Shown here: piece after piece, positions 33,797-46,905 of the stretch
How positions within the stretch are numbered: the first letter of the stretch is position 1
Layout: every line of letters begins with the position of its first letter
Assembly: GCA_023512835.1 (NCBI GenBank)
Contig: CM042088.1
Span: 9,044,078-9,108,077, forward strand
Direction of reading: 5' to 3'
Origin: Taxillus chinensis
Taxonomy: Eukaryota > Streptophyta > Magnoliopsida > Santalales > Loranthaceae
DNA length: 64,000 nucleotides
Position numbers and translations under genes: made by a program
The notes under the pieces: model-generated
What the model saw: only the letters and a program-made list of their open reading frames with translations
Databases searched by the model: none
What the model was told of the DNA's origin: nothing

Positions 33797-34820
33797 CTGA
33801 CGGGAACCATAAGCAATTACCCGTCATTCTGCATAAGCACACAACCCAATCCAATATTAGAGGCATCACAATAGACCTCATAGGGTACACCCTCCTGTGG
33901 CAGGACCAGGATAGGTACCTGAAGTCAATCCTGGCCTTCAACCGACCGAAAGCATCCTCACAAGCATCCGACCGGACAAACCACACCCCCTTTCGGGTTA
34001 AGCTAGTCATCGGTGCAGCTAATCGGGAGAAATCCTTGACGAACCTCCTATAATAACCTGCCAACCCTAAAAAACTCCGAATCTCAAAAACATTTGTTGG
34101 CCGCTTCCAAGACATCACTGCCTCAATCTTGCCAGGATCTACCGTGATACCCTCCGATGATACCACATGCCCTAAGAACTTCACCCTCTGTAGCCAAAAG
34201 TCATACTTCGTGAATTTTGCGTAAAGTCTATGGTCCCTCAATGTCTGCAACACCACATGTAAGTGCTCCTCATGCTCGATCTCTCGTCCGAGAATAAATC
34301 AGGATATCATCTATAAAGACTACCACGAACCGATCAAGATAAGGTGTGAAGATCTGGTTCATCAAACCCATGAACACCGCTAGGGCATTTGTGAGCCCAA
34401 AGGGCATCACTAGCCACTCATAATGGCCATATCTCGCAATCGAAGGTCGTCTTCTGGATATCCATCTCCCGCACACGTAGCCGATGCTATCCAGGACCTC
34501 GGATCGATCTTAGAAAACCAACGGGCACCCCTGAACCGGTCAAACAAGTCATCGATCCTCGGTAAGGGGTATCTGTTTCTTCATTGTCACCTGGTTCAAC
34601 TGTCGGTAGTCAATACACGGCCGAAGCGAACCATCCGCCTTTTTGGAGAATAACACCGGAGCACTCAAGGCGAACTACTCGTCTCGATAAAACCACACAC
34701 CAAAAGATCGTTTATCCGCCTCTTGAGCTCTCGAAGCTCAACTGGTGCCATCCTATAAGCCGCCAATCCGATAGGTGCCGTCCCAGGGTAAGAACTCTAT
34801 CGAGAAGTCCACCTCTCTCT
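33783..34820 (-). pseudogene. Reverse transcriptase, element D
   Basis: Blocks appear in the right order across frames: [50 protein letters not shown], then [11 protein letters not shown] with the catalytic pair (FIDD at 34306-34317, plus-strand coordinates). [13 protein letters not shown] and [16 protein letters not shown] follow. The last two are in an intact frame (34256-33783). Several frameshifts and stops lie before FIDD. Confidence 0.88.
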
Positions 34821-34910
34821 CTCGGTAATTCAACCAAGTCCTCGGGAAACACGTCGGGAAATTGATCCACCACCTTGGTAACACCACCTTACTCTTCTGT
34901 TGGGGGTCAA

Positions 34911-35312
34911 CTAGTGTCGGATCGCCAACCGATGGGTTACATCATCCCATCCTTGCCTCAAAGGCCCCAACTTGCACGCATCATCAGACCACTCACCCAC
35001 GAAGGTGCCTCGAGTGCCCTCAGGTGTGAGGAAGGTCACTCGTCGCCTATAACACTCAATCACTGCCTCTACACGGGTCAACCAGTCCATACCCAATATC
35101 ACATCAAAAGCATCAAAGTGCATCACAAATAGGTTACACCAGAGGTCAACACCTCCTAGAGTAACCTCACATCCCGAACAGACCCTATCAATCACCACCA
35201 GGCCTCCTACGGGTGTATCAACCACAAGGGGCTGACCAACGATGGTACAATCCAACTCCAAACCCTCTACGGTGGAGTGTGCAATGAACGAGTGAGTAGC
35301 ACCAGGTATCAA
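34911..35312 (-). pseudogene. Aspartic protease with a frameshift in the active site, element D
   Basis: After the active site the frame is open for about 130 codons: GATHSFIAHSTVEG, DRVCSGCEVTLGG, DVILGMDWLTRVEA. This is the retropepsin layout of plant gypsy elements. The active-site motif itself is broken: on the minus strand GAT ACC is followed by one extra T before GGT GCT, so the DTGA reading is lost (about 35303). Confidence 0.8.
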
Positions 35313-35559
35313 TCAAAACGGTACAAATAGTGCGTGAAACCAAAATCATACCTCTCACCGCAGTGGCCCCCGACTCGCCTCGTCAACCGGTGGGACTTCG
35401 CCTCTGTCGGTGATAACATAGTTCCTCCCCTTCGCACATTGCCACCGGCCTGACTCGTCGTAGCTCGATCATTCTGTCCCTTCGAGCCTGGGCCTCCCGC
35501 CGAGGCCGCCGTGTAGCAGGTCGTCCCTGTCTTGATTGTCCTGACCGAGCCGGCCTCGA

Positions 35560-36420
35560 TATGGAGTCCCGCTCCTTTGGCCCTAGTCACGAGGTTGATG
35601 TGGCCCCGCAACACCGGGCCGAGCTGGTAAAAGGACACTCTCCTATCCTGTGTCCCAGTCCCACATATCAAAAACACTTGAGTGGGTTGCCACTCTTCCG
35701 CCTACAATCCGCCTCCTTGTGTCCCCGAAGTCCACAAGATCGACATGTCCCCAAAAACCGTGAGGTAGAACTGATGCCTGAGTTCCCTGAATGTGAAAAT
35801 TTGGGCACCGGCCTCTTGTCCCCCTATCCCTCAGATTGCTCCTCTCTTGACCTCTTCTGGCTAGGCCCCGATGAGCTCCCCGGTCTCGAGTCTTGATTTG
35901 GTTCAAGTCCCGCTCTCCAATAAGTGCCTTGTTGACCGCGTCCACCGTACATGGTCAACTCCATCATGTCCAGGCCCCTCCTGAGTGATGGTCTCAACCC
36001 ATCAATGAAATCCTGGGTCTTATTAGCCTCAACCCTCCATGACTCGGGGGCAAATCTCCCTAGCTCGTGAAAGTAGTGACATACTGCATCACGGTCCGAT
36101 CGCTCGCTTCTAGTGTATAGTACTCCCGTCGCCTCGTCTTCCGCACAGAGCGAGGGAAATACTCGTGTAGAAGAGCTCCATGAAGTCCTCCCATACCATC
36201 GGGCTTTCGTGAACATGCTTCACGGCGTCCCACCACCTGCGGGCCCCACCTACTAGGAAATGTGTGGCTAAGCGGACCTTAGCCTCTTCGGGCACCTAGA
36301 TCGGCTCGAAGATGTCTTCTGTCCATTTGACCCATTCCTCGGCCTCATCGGGTCTCGTATTCGCCTCAAACTTCGTTGGTTTTTGCTTTAAGAACCGACT
36401 CACCCAGTCGATAGGTACTG
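35560..36420 (-). pseudogene. Gag, element D
   Basis: The minus strand reads DEAEEWVKWTEDIFEPI, VPEEAKVRLATHFLVGGARR and VWEDFMELFY, the gag core, then NKTQDFIDGLRPSLRR. A complete CCHC zinc knuckle, CRSCGLRGHKEADC, lies at 35704-35745 and would bind RNA. Stops and at least two frameshifts interrupt the frame. Confidence 0.82.
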
Positions 36421-36700
36421 CGGGTATGCACCAAAGAAAAACAAACCACGGATAGCCAATTGTATAATCAATACAAGCACATCATTATAACAACATTATC
36501 GGATGATTTCTAGTGCCTAGATATGCACACAATCACACAAAGCATGTATGCACCCAACCCAAATGCTTCCTAAGATGATCCGATCGACCCTCGGTCAACC
36601 CGAACACATATAAGGACTGCGTTGATCGGGCGCCCTCCCTATAGTCTTCCAAGCTTCTAAGTGTCTATCAACCACCCCTTACCGACCTAGGTCCACTAAA

Positions 36701-36715
36701 CCATGCTCGATACCA
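36701..36715 (-). other. Primer binding site of element D
   Basis: Minus strand TGGTATCGAGCATGG, 3 nt inside the 5' LTR. It matches the initiator-Met site TGGTATCAGAGC apart from a missing A, the same change seen in the TRIM. Confidence 0.75.
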
Positions 36716-36718
36716 ACT

Positions 36719-38051
36719 TGTCACGCCCCCAAATCCCGAAACCCACAAAACTAGGAACGCAACTTCCCCACGCCCACCAGGGGTCGTGGGGTTGGTGATT
36801 GGTCCAAACTTGTACAAAGCTACGGCAGGGGTAGATCCGTACACCGATATGACAAACTCAAAACTTAATAAATGGGTATACCAATTCAATCAATCCACAC
36901 AAATGTCCAAGACACCAAATAGCTCACAAAATAGTACCACTAATCTGGTTCATACAATTGCCACGGACCCAAGTCCGGAAAATAAATTAATAAAATAAAT
37001 ATCAAGGTCCATGGGAAATCCTATATAAAGATGCCCCAACCACTCTGCTATGGCTCCAACAGCTATCCTCTACAACCTGTAGAAAATATAAATAAAGTAG
37101 GGTGAGCACGAGTGCCCGGTAGGTGACCCCCCGACCTATCACATGATTTCCTAAGTCCGTATGATCGGTGTATGCTTGTCTAGTGTAGTGTCACCTTCCA
37201 TCACAATTAGATTTTCAAGACATCAAAACACGTTTCCATTATTAAAGGTTCACATCCCCCCCCCCCATCCATCCAGGGGATTCCCGCTACCAACCCTAGG
37301 AATTCAAAACACTACTAGTCGGCCATATGTGGGACCTGTGGTGTCCTCAACGACAACCTGTCACATATGGTACTTGGGTTACCAGCTACATAGGGGACCT
37401 GCGGCCTCTTGCCAGCCCTATGTGGGACCCGCAGTTAACCCAACCAATTACATGACAATTATCCACACCCACAATTAATCGACATTAATTTAAACACAAG
37501 ATTCACACTCATAATCAATAACAAGATTTCCAAGAGTCGAACTTAGTACATCAACCCTACAAACATTTAAGTCACCAATCCAATTAATACGAAGTCACAG
37601 TGGTTATTTGTATACGTATATGTGAATGTTCATTTACACGAGTCCACTAAACAGTTAATAATTTAAATTCCAAATACAACGATAGAAATATTTTAATTAT
37701 GCACTTATAATCACACCATTAATATTCAATCATAATAAATATTCAAATGTCTAGTAAAACAAAAGAACTACATATATAAATATATATATATATTTTTATG
37801 GTCTCTAACCTATTTTATTTATTATTATTTTTACTTATCTAATTAAACATCACCCACAAGACCAGCCCAACGAGTGGGCCGGTCCACCCGTCGGCCCACT
37901 AGGGTTGACGAGCCAGGGTGGCACAAATGCCACCACCCCTCCACACTTCTCTCTCTCTCGGCGTGCGGGAGACGGCAACCATGGGACGACCGTCGCTGCC
38001 CGATCTCTCTCTCTCACTGGCGTGCGGGGACCACGGCGACCACGGGACGAC
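36719..38051 (-). repeat. 5' LTR of element D, left piece
   Basis: Starts TGTCACGCCCCCAAATCC and matches 29796 onward. It stops at ACGAC in the GC-rich block, where G inserted. The rest follows at 51373. Confidence 0.9.
38047..38051. repeat. Target-site duplication ACGAC/ATGAC (element G), left copy
   Basis: ACGAC precedes G; ATGAC follows it at 51368-51372. One transition separates them. Confidence 0.75.
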
Positions 38052-39557
38052 TAACGAACGGGTATTTCGTGAGCGAAACCCAACCGAGGGTTAAGCTACC
38101 GTCGTTTAAATCCCTTCTCAAAATATTAATTCCCTTAACTAATGCTAAATAGAATAGCGGCAAGAAAGGGGTCGATCCCACGAGATTACCAAGTTATCTA
38201 GCTTTAACTCAAATCACCAAATTAATCTTGCTTAAAACAATGTCTTGGCAAAAACGAATTCTTTTTATAACTAAAGATCTAATTTTTATTTGGTTTTCTC
38301 GAATAAACAAAGAAAGCAAATTGATTTTAGGATTAAGATTCAAGGATTAAAGGCATCTAGGGTCACAATTTCACCTCCTTATGTTATCTCTACTGGTTCA
38401 TGGTATTAGGGTTGTCCGATTGAAAACATGCTAAACATAAGCCAAGGACAACAAATGGTCATTGAGGTCCTTTTAAGAGTTGTATGCCAAGAATGGTCAT
38501 CTAAACACACAAACATGCAAAGCCAATAAATCATGCTTGCAAAAGGATAATGATCACACCAATTACAAATAAGTTATGAATCTCAATCCGCCCCAGACTA
38601 GGGCTAAGAATACCAAGATGTACATCCAGAGATAGAAATTAAGAACAGATTCATAAAACATGCAAAACTCAATCATCCAAACCCAATATTCATAAACACA
38701 AGAAAGCAACAAGGGGGCTACATTGCTCCCCTAGATTATAAGAACTACTCACGCATGATTACAAGCAAAACCATAGCAATAAAGCTAAACATCTTCTTCT
38801 AATCCACGCGCGCAACAAGGCTTCAAATCCAGGCTCCAAAATCCGCGACGGTCTGCTGCGACGGCTGCTCTCTTAGGTCAAGGAGCAACCTCCAAATCGT
38901 GAAGCCTCTCTCTCTCTAAAAACGTGTAGGGGGGTCTAGGATGTCTAGCGGGGGCGTGGAGGCTTTATTTATAGAGGTTGGATGGGCTTTGAGGTGTGTA
39001 CCCTAGCCCATCTATCAAAATGACGTAGTTTTGATAAGTGACACTCCAAACTTTAAAATCTCTATCTTCCATCCACAATTTGGACATGGGCCTTCAGGAA
39101 CAAATGATCAGCATGAAAAAACGATAGGATCGGTCCAAAAATATCTCTGCACGTCAATTTGCACGTGATATGGTGAATTCACGTGCACCTCCAAATCAGC
39201 TCAAACTTCTCCCCAAGCTTCCTTGCATCCTGTAGAGGCCTGAGAAGCAAAAATAGGCTTGCACGTGAAATGGGTGAATTCACGTGCAGCTCCAAATGCT
39301 CTGAAATTTCTGTGGTAGGTAGAGGACATTATTCTAAGCAACTTTTATTCTTGCACACCAATTGTTTGAGGCCATCTACTATGTCAAAAGTGAGCTCCAA
39401 AATATGCCAAAACAACTTAAAAACGCATGTATTTACAAATATCATCTTCCTAGTGGTTAGAGCAAATATATATGATATATGAAGCAGAAGGCTCTAATTA
39501 TGCTCTTAAACATCCTAAATAAACACTAGAATAACGGCATAAAATGCACGTTATCAA
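38052..39557 (-). repeat. 3' LTR of element G
   Basis: 1506 bp; minus strand starts TGATAACGTGC and ends ACCCGTTCGTTA (TCATCA-type end mutated). It has a TATA box at 38966-38973 and four CACGTG sites (39162, 39180, 39262, 39281). Confidence 0.9.
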
Positions 39558-41088
39558 ATACACCACACTTGAACCATTGCTTGTCCTCAAGCAAAAACAT
39601 ACAAGCATGCAAAAATAAAATAAACACGCAGTCAAACGAAAGAAAATAAAATAACAATCAAGGAGAATCATGGTTTCCTAAGCATGCAACTCTATCATGA
39701 TGAAATGGGAATTTAAGCATCAAAATGAGTCATAACTTAGTTCATTCATGTCCATATCCCTAGTCCAACAACCATGCAATATCACGACTTAAATTTCATA
39801 TATGAGCAAGCAATCCATGATAAAATAGCACCTAGTTTCCCTTTAAGTTCTTACCAAGGATAAGAAGCCTCACTCAAATATAATAATTCTCAAGCCCAAT
39901 ACCTATCAATGAATAATGGATGGAAAAACTCTATCTCTACACTCGCCATCGCCTATTGATTAAGTACTTGCCAAGCAATCATGAGAGTTCCCTTTTGTGC
40001 TCATCAAAGAAAACACACCCTCTATTCTACTTTATTTGAACTCACACTCTATTCTAATAACTGATAAAACAAAATCATGAGCTAAGGGTTGAGCTCAACA
40101 CTCTCAAATAAACAAAACTTAGCCAATGTGGCTACAAATCTAAACAATCACACATAAACATCAAGCCATTGTGGCTTTTATTCTGAATCTAACTCTCTTT
40201 TTCTTTCTTTTTCTTTTCTTTTTTTTAGTAATAACCTTACAAGGTTGCATTTTATGCTCTCCCTTGATGGATTATTCACTCTTTTTTTTTACTCACATAA
40301 CACATAAATAAGACTGATTTTTCTAATGCATACCCCTTTTCAAAATGTGATGGGCTTTTTCCACAATGTGCATCACAGCCTTTTCCAATAATATCACACA
40401 ATAAAGAAAAGAATGCAAAGACAGTCACAGTGACTTAGAGGTCTTGCATCCTAACTCCACACACCAAACACTGAGCACTAATAAGTAATCACGTGCTTAC
40501 TTGACTCCTACCATTAAATAACCAATGTTAAATGCAAGAAGAGTATCAATTATTACCCATACCCTAAAATGGCACTCAAAGGCTAAAGAAGCTATTCTCA
40601 TTTCTCATTTCTTTTTCACTCAACTTTAAGGGTTACTTAGGTCTATCATAGCATTTCATGTTTAACTAATATTCGAAACTCAGCTCCAAAAACATGGTGA
40701 TATCATTTAAAAGATAAAGACATGATCAAACTAAATTAGAGCACATTTTTAACTACTTTAACACCTTTATCACAACATGATACTAATGTGGCCCAAAAAG
40801 TAAAATTTGTAGGCCAAAATTGCATACTTAATATCCATGTCTCCACAAGCAAATCATTCAAGCAAACAACTCAAACAATCATGCAACTAAAAACATTTTG
40901 TTTTTTTGTTTAAAATAAATAACTAACAAACTATCTAAGATAAAATTATAAATAAAACATGCAATCACAACATAAAACACAAGCAAGTGGCTCAAGTCAC
41001 TCCCCATACACCACACTTAAAATATGCTATGTCCTCATGGCATAAAATAGGGAGTAGGAAAAACACTTACCTCTCGGTTGGCAAGTCG
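39558..41088 (-). other. Non-coding tail of element G
   Basis: Homologous to 2600-4085 in A. Only short frames of low complexity; a pyrimidine run (TTTCTTTTTC) at 40199-40226 corresponds to the A-rich stretch in A. It ends at the 3' LTR with CAAGTGTGGTGTATT on the minus strand. Confidence 0.6.
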
Positions 41089-42310
41089 TAGTAGTAGATA
41101 GCATTAGCCACCATTCGACGTGCACGCGTAACAAAATCAGCCGAGGTTTCTCCGCGTATTTCCCGATTGTCCCTCGGTTGCAGAATAGCCATCATATAGT
41201 AGCAAACAAAAATCCCACAACTAAATTGGTCAGCTGCGAGGGATTTCCATTTCGTTGAGGTGAATAAGAGGGAGCTTATCCTGCAACAATCCTTCTTTTT
41301 TCATCGCATCCTTGATTCTTTTTATGAGCCCATGAACAAGCCGTCTCTTTCTTCTGGTGAACCCTTCGCCTTGGCTTGGATCATAAAGCACCGCATGCCT
41401 TGCACTCAAATCCATACGCACCAAGACATAGTGACGATCAATGTGCACGGGGATCGGCACCTCGTGCATACCATGCCAAGGACGGTGCCCTTCATTCCGA
41501 CCATTTATACGCTGGCGCCACACACTTTCAGCAAAGGTTGCTCATAAAGCTCGCACAAGATAATAGAGGTGTCCTGGGACAGTGGGTAATTATGAGGCTC
41601 GGCCTCCACAACAAAACGCATAGTCCTGCAAAATAAGTCCACCTCATCCGAATATAGATATTCATCGCCTAAAATCCTTTGAAGGACAAACGAGGTGAAG
41701 AGGTCCATGTCCCTTGCAAAGCGAGCCCTTAACACCTGAGAGTTAATGAAGTCTTCAAATGCTTGCTTGACTTTCAGAGATGATAAGGCTGGATTAATGA
41801 TTAAATGGATAGGAGGGCCAAGAAGGTCTCCAGGTTCAGCAGGCATGTATGTACCCCAAGAGACAGGATGTATAATAGGCACAAGAGCCTGAGAATATGC
41901 AGGATCGGTAAAAGGCCGGAAGGGGGAATACCCTTCTCCGGGCTCTGTCTCCTCTTGAGGCCGAAAGGGTGAATACCCTGTTGCTGGCTCTGTCTCCTCT
42001 CGGGTGATAGTAGGATGGCCTAGTCGAAGATTCTGGTTGAGGTGGATCCGCCTGGGCTGGATAAGAAACTTCGGGGGGATGGAGAGGGTTCTTCATCGGA
42101 TATCTCCACTATAGGAGAACGTTTTGATGTTTTCCTCTTGCTCAAGGCCTTCCAGATTTTGCCTAGGAAGCCTTTGACTTCTTTGTTGTCCTTCCTCAGG
42201 GCTTCCACCTCGCGCTGGGTTCCGGCATTTGCCTCCCCGAGCTGCTTGTGTTTCTTGCCTCCAAGCTTCGGTAGATGCGGCACTGGAGTTTCGGGGCTTC
42301 CCATGCTCTA
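41089..42310 (-). pseudogene. Ulp1-like (C48 family) cysteine protease, element G
   Basis: Basic linker first (KDNKEVKGFLGKIWKALSKRK), then PPIHLIINPALSSLKVKQAFE and YLYSDEVDLFCRTMRFVVEA. The protease core follows, with HIDRHYVLVRMDLSARHAVL (candidate His), LYDPSQGEG (candidate Asp, 17 residues later) and DQFSCGIFVCYYMMAI (Cys codon at 41217-41219, plus coordinates). One frameshift lies before the Cys motif and another near 41510. The Cys-side shift differs in size from that in A, which implies an intact ancestor. The domain resembles SUMO proteases; whether it acts on SUMO is unknown. Confidence 0.75.
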
Positions 42311-42356
42311 GGAGATGCATGAGCGGCTACGTCTGGGGGCCTCCCATGCTCTGGTT

Positions 42357-43419
42357 CTAGGTTGTGAAGTAGCTTGTTGGTCTCCCAGAGATGAGGGCCA
42401 TTAATTCTTCAAATTGGGCACTAGTGATGTGCCCATTAGTGATCGCCCAATTGATGACCTCCACTTCGCTCACCACCTGCCCACGAATGCCTTGAAAGAA
42501 ATTGAAAATATCTTCTTTGTGTACATTGAACCGCATGTACATGGCAATGAGTCTGTATAGAGTCTGCTTCCCTTGATCCACATGAGGAGAGGTCTCCCTT
42601 GCAAAGTCGGTGGATCGCTCCACATGAACACCGTGCCTAGCGGGGTGATGGATGGAGGAGGAACATTGGTTGCCCAATGACCTCGGGTACTGATCCCCAA
42701 ACCCCCTTCAGCATGCAATACTCTTAACACCCAGGTGAGAAGGAAAAGTGATGCTATCCATGGAGGAAAAATGCAAAGCAGGCATGCTTTGAAATATCAA
42801 ACATAAAAATCTGTCATTTATCTCGCTTTGATGAGTTTTTCTTCCACCATTTAAAAATGGTAGTGGCCCAATCCACATTTAGCATATGATCAATGCTATA
42901 CATCAACTCCAGGTGTGGCTTAGGCACACTATCTATCCCACTGTCTGAATCAATAAGCATTTCCCTACCAGGTAAGCTAGGCATCTAAATCTTCCAACAA
43001 AACCATTCTTGGTATACGCCTTCGACTTTGAAATTTTCTAGCATAGTTGCATGCGGTACCAAATTCTCCTAGGCTTAGGCGAGGAAAGCTATCACCGGGT
43101 GCGGGGAGGTTAAAGCAATGTCTAATAATTTCAGGGGTAATTCGACATAAACCCCTTGCACAACCCCTATCGGTTCATCCTCACTCACGGAGACAGATGC
43201 ATAAAATTCTTGTAGGGCGAGTAGAAAATAGGTGGTCAAGGATACTAACCTTTGTAATCCCAGATTTTGAATTTTAAGAGCCACCTCTCTAGCCCCGGCT
43301 CTCGAAGCCTCCAAAGCCTGCATATCAAGAGCATGCCCCAAGAGTATCTCCTCCTCAGGTTGGCTATCAACACTAGGTGAGTGCACCTCCTCCTAGCCAG
43401 TCCTCCTTGTGCGCACCAT
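42357..43419 (-). pseudogene. Env-like accessory ORF with PTPD, element G
   Basis: Start ATG at 43419 (MVRTRRTG, then TAG at codon 8 where A has CAG). It continues HSPSVDSQPEEEILLGHALD, ALQEFYASVSVSEDEPIGVV and GVYVELPLK, where a frameshift occurs. The 3' part (42677-42357) reads FNVHKEDIFNFFQGIRGQVV to YFTT. It corresponds to 226-1291 in A. Not recognisable beyond the PTPD likeness. Confidence 0.65.
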
Positions 43420-43544
43420 CTTTGGAATGAGAATAAAGAGCAAAGAGCAGAAAACCGAAGAGCAAGATAGCAAAAGAGCAAAGTTTCTCTAATACTCGGA
43501 TCCGGAGTGATTTTGGTGTGAAAGCCTTTGAAGATGGCCTCTCT

Positions 43545-43551
43545 TTATATA
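43545..43551 (-). promoter_or_regulatory. TATA-like box before the accessory ORF of element G
   Basis: TATATAA on the minus strand, 132 bp before the ATG at 43419, exactly as in A. Confidence 0.45.
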
Positions 43552-43559
43552 GCGTGCCG

Positions 43560-44350
43560 AAGGAAAGATGCTCCAATTGGCGTGATACACGTGCCCCTAA
43601 ATTTTCAGAGTGTTTTGACCAAAATAGCCCTTGCACGTGAATTGGTTGAATTGGCGTGCAGGTCGAATCGTCCCAAACTTTGGTGGTAGATCCCCCTTGA
43701 GCCGGGCAAGCAATAGTCCCTTCGCACGTGAATTGTATGAAGCTTCTAGGAGGGCTAAAATCGGTAGTTTGCATTTTTGAGCCTCCATATGACAGCTACC
43801 AATTCGCGTGCAAGAGTAAACGTGATTCACATAGTCTTCATCTAACATTCCAGAGAGTTACGACTCAAAATGAGGTGCACGTGAATTGGGCAATTCACAT
43901 GCAAATTCACGTTCAGGCCCAAACTGGCCCAAATTTCTCCACTTAGTTGCTTGTGCATTATAGACCATCTTTAAGTCTTGCACATGAATTGGTTGAGCCC
44001 ATCTTCGAGCACTTTTGGGCTTCACTTGCTACTTGCTCCTTGACTTTGACTTTAAAAATAATTCCACAAGTTCAGGACCCAATAATTTGCTCATCCTACA
44101 AATGGTTAGTTAAGAAAGGAACAAAGTCTCCTGCACAATGGTTAGCTTGCAAACAAATTTATTGAATAAAATAAATAAAAGAAAATAACATAAAATAAAA
44201 CATAGCAATAAACATTGGGTTGCCTCCCAACCAGCGCTTTATTTAAAGTCTGTAGCTAGACTTTCAGTTATGATCATGCAATGGTGAAAGAGAGGGAATC
44301 AACTATCTCCCTTGAGTTGAATCAAAGTATGGTTTCGATCTGTTGCCATT
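43560..44350 (-). other. Spacer between integrase and accessory ORF, element G
   Basis: No ORF of note. It is studded with variants of CACGTGAATT (43635, 43725, 43878) and weaker forms such as CGCGTGCAAG (43806) and CACATGAATT (43981). The same motif family occurs in the LTRs and at the very start of element A (position 8). Confidence 0.5.
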
Positions 44351-44353
44351 CAC

Positions 44354-45480
44354 CTAAAATTTCTTGCCATCTACAAATTGGAGCTCAAAGCTCCCATATG
44401 GCTTCTTATCAACTATCACAAAAGGTCTCATCCACTTGGACCTTAATTTTCCAGGAAATAACCTCAACCTTGTGTTAAATAGAAGAACTTTCTGCCCTAA
44501 AGTTAAAGGTTCATTGTTGAGTTGCCTATCGTGCCATTTCTTAGTTCTTTCTTTGTAAAATTTAGCACTATCATAGGCATCCAGTCTAAGCTCATCTAAC
44601 TCAATTAATTGAGTCATCCTAAGCTCCTTGATCTCTTGTGGGTTAAAATTTAACTTCTTCAAGGCCCAATGAGCCTTGTGTTCTAGTTCCACAGGCAAGT
44701 GACATGCCTTACCATATAGAATACGGTAAGTTAACATCCCAATGGGAGTTTTGTAAGTTGTCCTATATGCCCATAAGGCTTCATCAAGCCTTTGAGACCA
44801 ATCTTTCCTATTGGCTCCAACAGTTTTCTCTAAAATGGCCTTAATCTCTCTGTTGGACACTTCGCTTGTCCATTAGCTTGTGGGTGCTAAGCTAAAGACT
44901 TCCTACGAGTGACACCATACTTGTTCAATAATTTGTCAAACAATTTGTTGCAGAAATGACTACCCTCATCACTTGATTATAGCCCTTGGTGTCCCAAAAC
45001 GGCTAAAGATGTTCCTAGTCAGGAAGTGAGTCACAACCCTAGCATCATTCACTCTAGTAGGAATACCTTCTACCCACTTAGACACATAATCCACAAGAAG
45101 CAAAATGTATGAATACCCATCGAATTGGGGAATGGCCCCATGAAGTCAATGCCCCAAATGTCAAAAATTTCAACTGGAAGGATTCCAGTTAAGGGCATCT
45201 CATTTTTCCTAGACAGACCACCTACCCTTTGACATCTATCACACTTTTTGATGTAGATATAGGTGTCTTTCACCATGTGAGGCCAATAAAAGCCACACCT
45301 GCATGATTTTAGCCACGCTTCTTTGCACCCCAAAGTGGCCCCCATAATGTGATGCATGACAATGATGTATTATGTCATCTACCTCCTCCTCAAGGACACA
45401 CTTTCTAATGATTTGGTCTGGACACCTCCTATAAAGAATTGGGTCTTCCCAAATGAATTTCTTAGCATCCACTACCAATT
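44354..45480 (-). pseudogene. Integrase, element G
   Basis: The zinc-binding HHCC part reads [20 protein letters not shown] and [26 protein letters not shown] carries the first catalytic Asp. The later block SNREIKAILEKTVGANRKDW has Glu, followed by LDEALWAYRTTYKTPIGM, the Athila/Tat phrase YGKACHLPVELEHKAHW and the C-terminal KWHDRQLNNEPLTLGQKVLL. The second catalytic Asp region (about 44870-45060) is degraded. The 168-codon C-terminal frame (44860-44354) is open. Confidence 0.88.
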
Positions 45481-45489
45481 TCTTTCTCT

Positions 45490-46004
45490 CGGTGGTAGTC
45501 TAACCGCTTGGGTATGAACCCAGGTGGCTAAATAATTTGCTATGTCGGAAAACCAAGGAAGATGATGCACCTCAAACAACTTCTCATCAGGAAAGTCATC
45601 TACAATAGGTAGAGACTTAGGTGCATTCTCCACACGGGAGAGGTGATCAGCCACGAAATTTAGGGCTCCCTTTGTGTCTCTAATTTCAAGGTCAAATTCC
45701 TATAAGAGGAGAACCCACCTAATCAAGCGTGGCTTAACTTCTTTTTTAGCAAACAAATATTTCGATGCAGCATGATCGGTATAAACAATGACTTTAGACC
45801 CAAAAAGGTAGGGTCTAAACTTGTTGCAACCATAAACCACGGCTAAGAACTCTTTCTCGGTGGTGGTATAGTTCCGTTGAGCATCATCTAAGGTCTTACT
45901 AGCATAGTAAATGACCCTAAACACCTTTTCTCTCCTTTGCCCTAAGACTACCCCCACAAGCATAATCACTCGCATCACACATTAGCTCAAAAGGTGAGCC
46001 CAGT
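45490..46004 (-). pseudogene. RNase H, element G
   Basis: [20 protein letters not shown], then [20 protein letters not shown] with the catalytic Glu, and [20 protein letters not shown] with Asp. The end, ADHLSRVENAP, precedes the integrase linker. A frameshift near 45960 damages the first Asp region. Confidence 0.85.
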
Positions 46005-46896
46005 CAGGTGTGACTATAACAAAGGGTGACTAACTTACCCTTGAGGATGTTGAAAGCTTCTAAGCAATCTGCATTAAACTCAAAGCTTGTGTCTTTTTCT
46101 AACAACCTACTCATGGGTTTTGCAATTTTTGAGAAGTCCTTAATGAATCTCCTATAAAAGCCAGCATGGCCAAGGAAACTTCTCACTCCTTTTTCATTGG
46201 TTGGAGGTGGCGAGTCTCAATAGTGGAGATTTTTGCCTTGTCTACCTCCAAACCATGTGCATACATTTTGTGCCCTAGAACTATCCCCTCGGTTACCATG
46301 AAATGGCATTTCTCCCAATTTAGGACTAGTTCCTTCTCCTCACATCTCTCTAAGACCACATCTAAATTTTTCAAGCACCGTTAGTAGGAGGAACCAAACA
46401 CCAAAAAGTCATCCATGAAGACCTCCATGATCTCCTCAACCAAACCCTGAAAAATGGCCATCATACACCTTTGAAAGGTGGCAGGGGCATTACAAAGCCC
46501 AAATGGCATTCTCCTAAATGCAAAAGTGCCAAAAGGGCACGTGAAGATGGTCTTTTCTTGGTCCTCGGGCTTAACCATGATCTGGTTATACCCGGAATAG
46601 CCATCTAAAAAGCGAGAGTGACTATAGCCAGCTAACCTATCCAACATTTGGTCAATGAAAGGAAGAGGAAAATGATCCTTCCTAGTAGCCTTGTTCAGCT
46701 TTCTATAGTCAACACACACTCTCCACCCCGTCACGGTGCGAGATGGGATCAATTCATTTTTCTCATTTTTAATCAAAGGCATGCCCCCTTTCTTGGGCAC
46801 AACATGCAATGGACTCACCCACTCACTATCGGAAATAGCATAAATTATACCCGCATTTTTCCATTTTAAAATTTCTTTTCTAACAACTTCTTTCAT
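46004..46896 (-). pseudogene. Reverse transcriptase, element G
   Basis: A 171-codon open frame (46896-46381) holds VRKEILKWKNAGIIYAISDS, WRVCVDYRKLNKATRKDHFP, FPLPFIDQMLDRLAGY and PFGTFAFRRMPFGLCNAPAT. The catalytic FMDDFLVFG has its FMDD at 46408-46419 (plus coordinates). Thumb and connection follow in two further frames (LVLNWEKCHFMVTEGIVLGH and MRSFLGHAGFYRRFIKDFSK). FMDDF and FRRMPFGLCNAP are typical of the Athila/Tat branch. It ends in frameshifts near 46375 and 46186. Confidence 0.9.
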
Positions 46897-46905
46897 GGCA
46901 GGGGT

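Noticed and set aside
41089..43551. A separate DNA transposon (MULE) inserted in G
   Set aside because: The same accessory block sits at the same place in A, and I see no terminal inverted repeats or target duplication around it. Not fully excluded.
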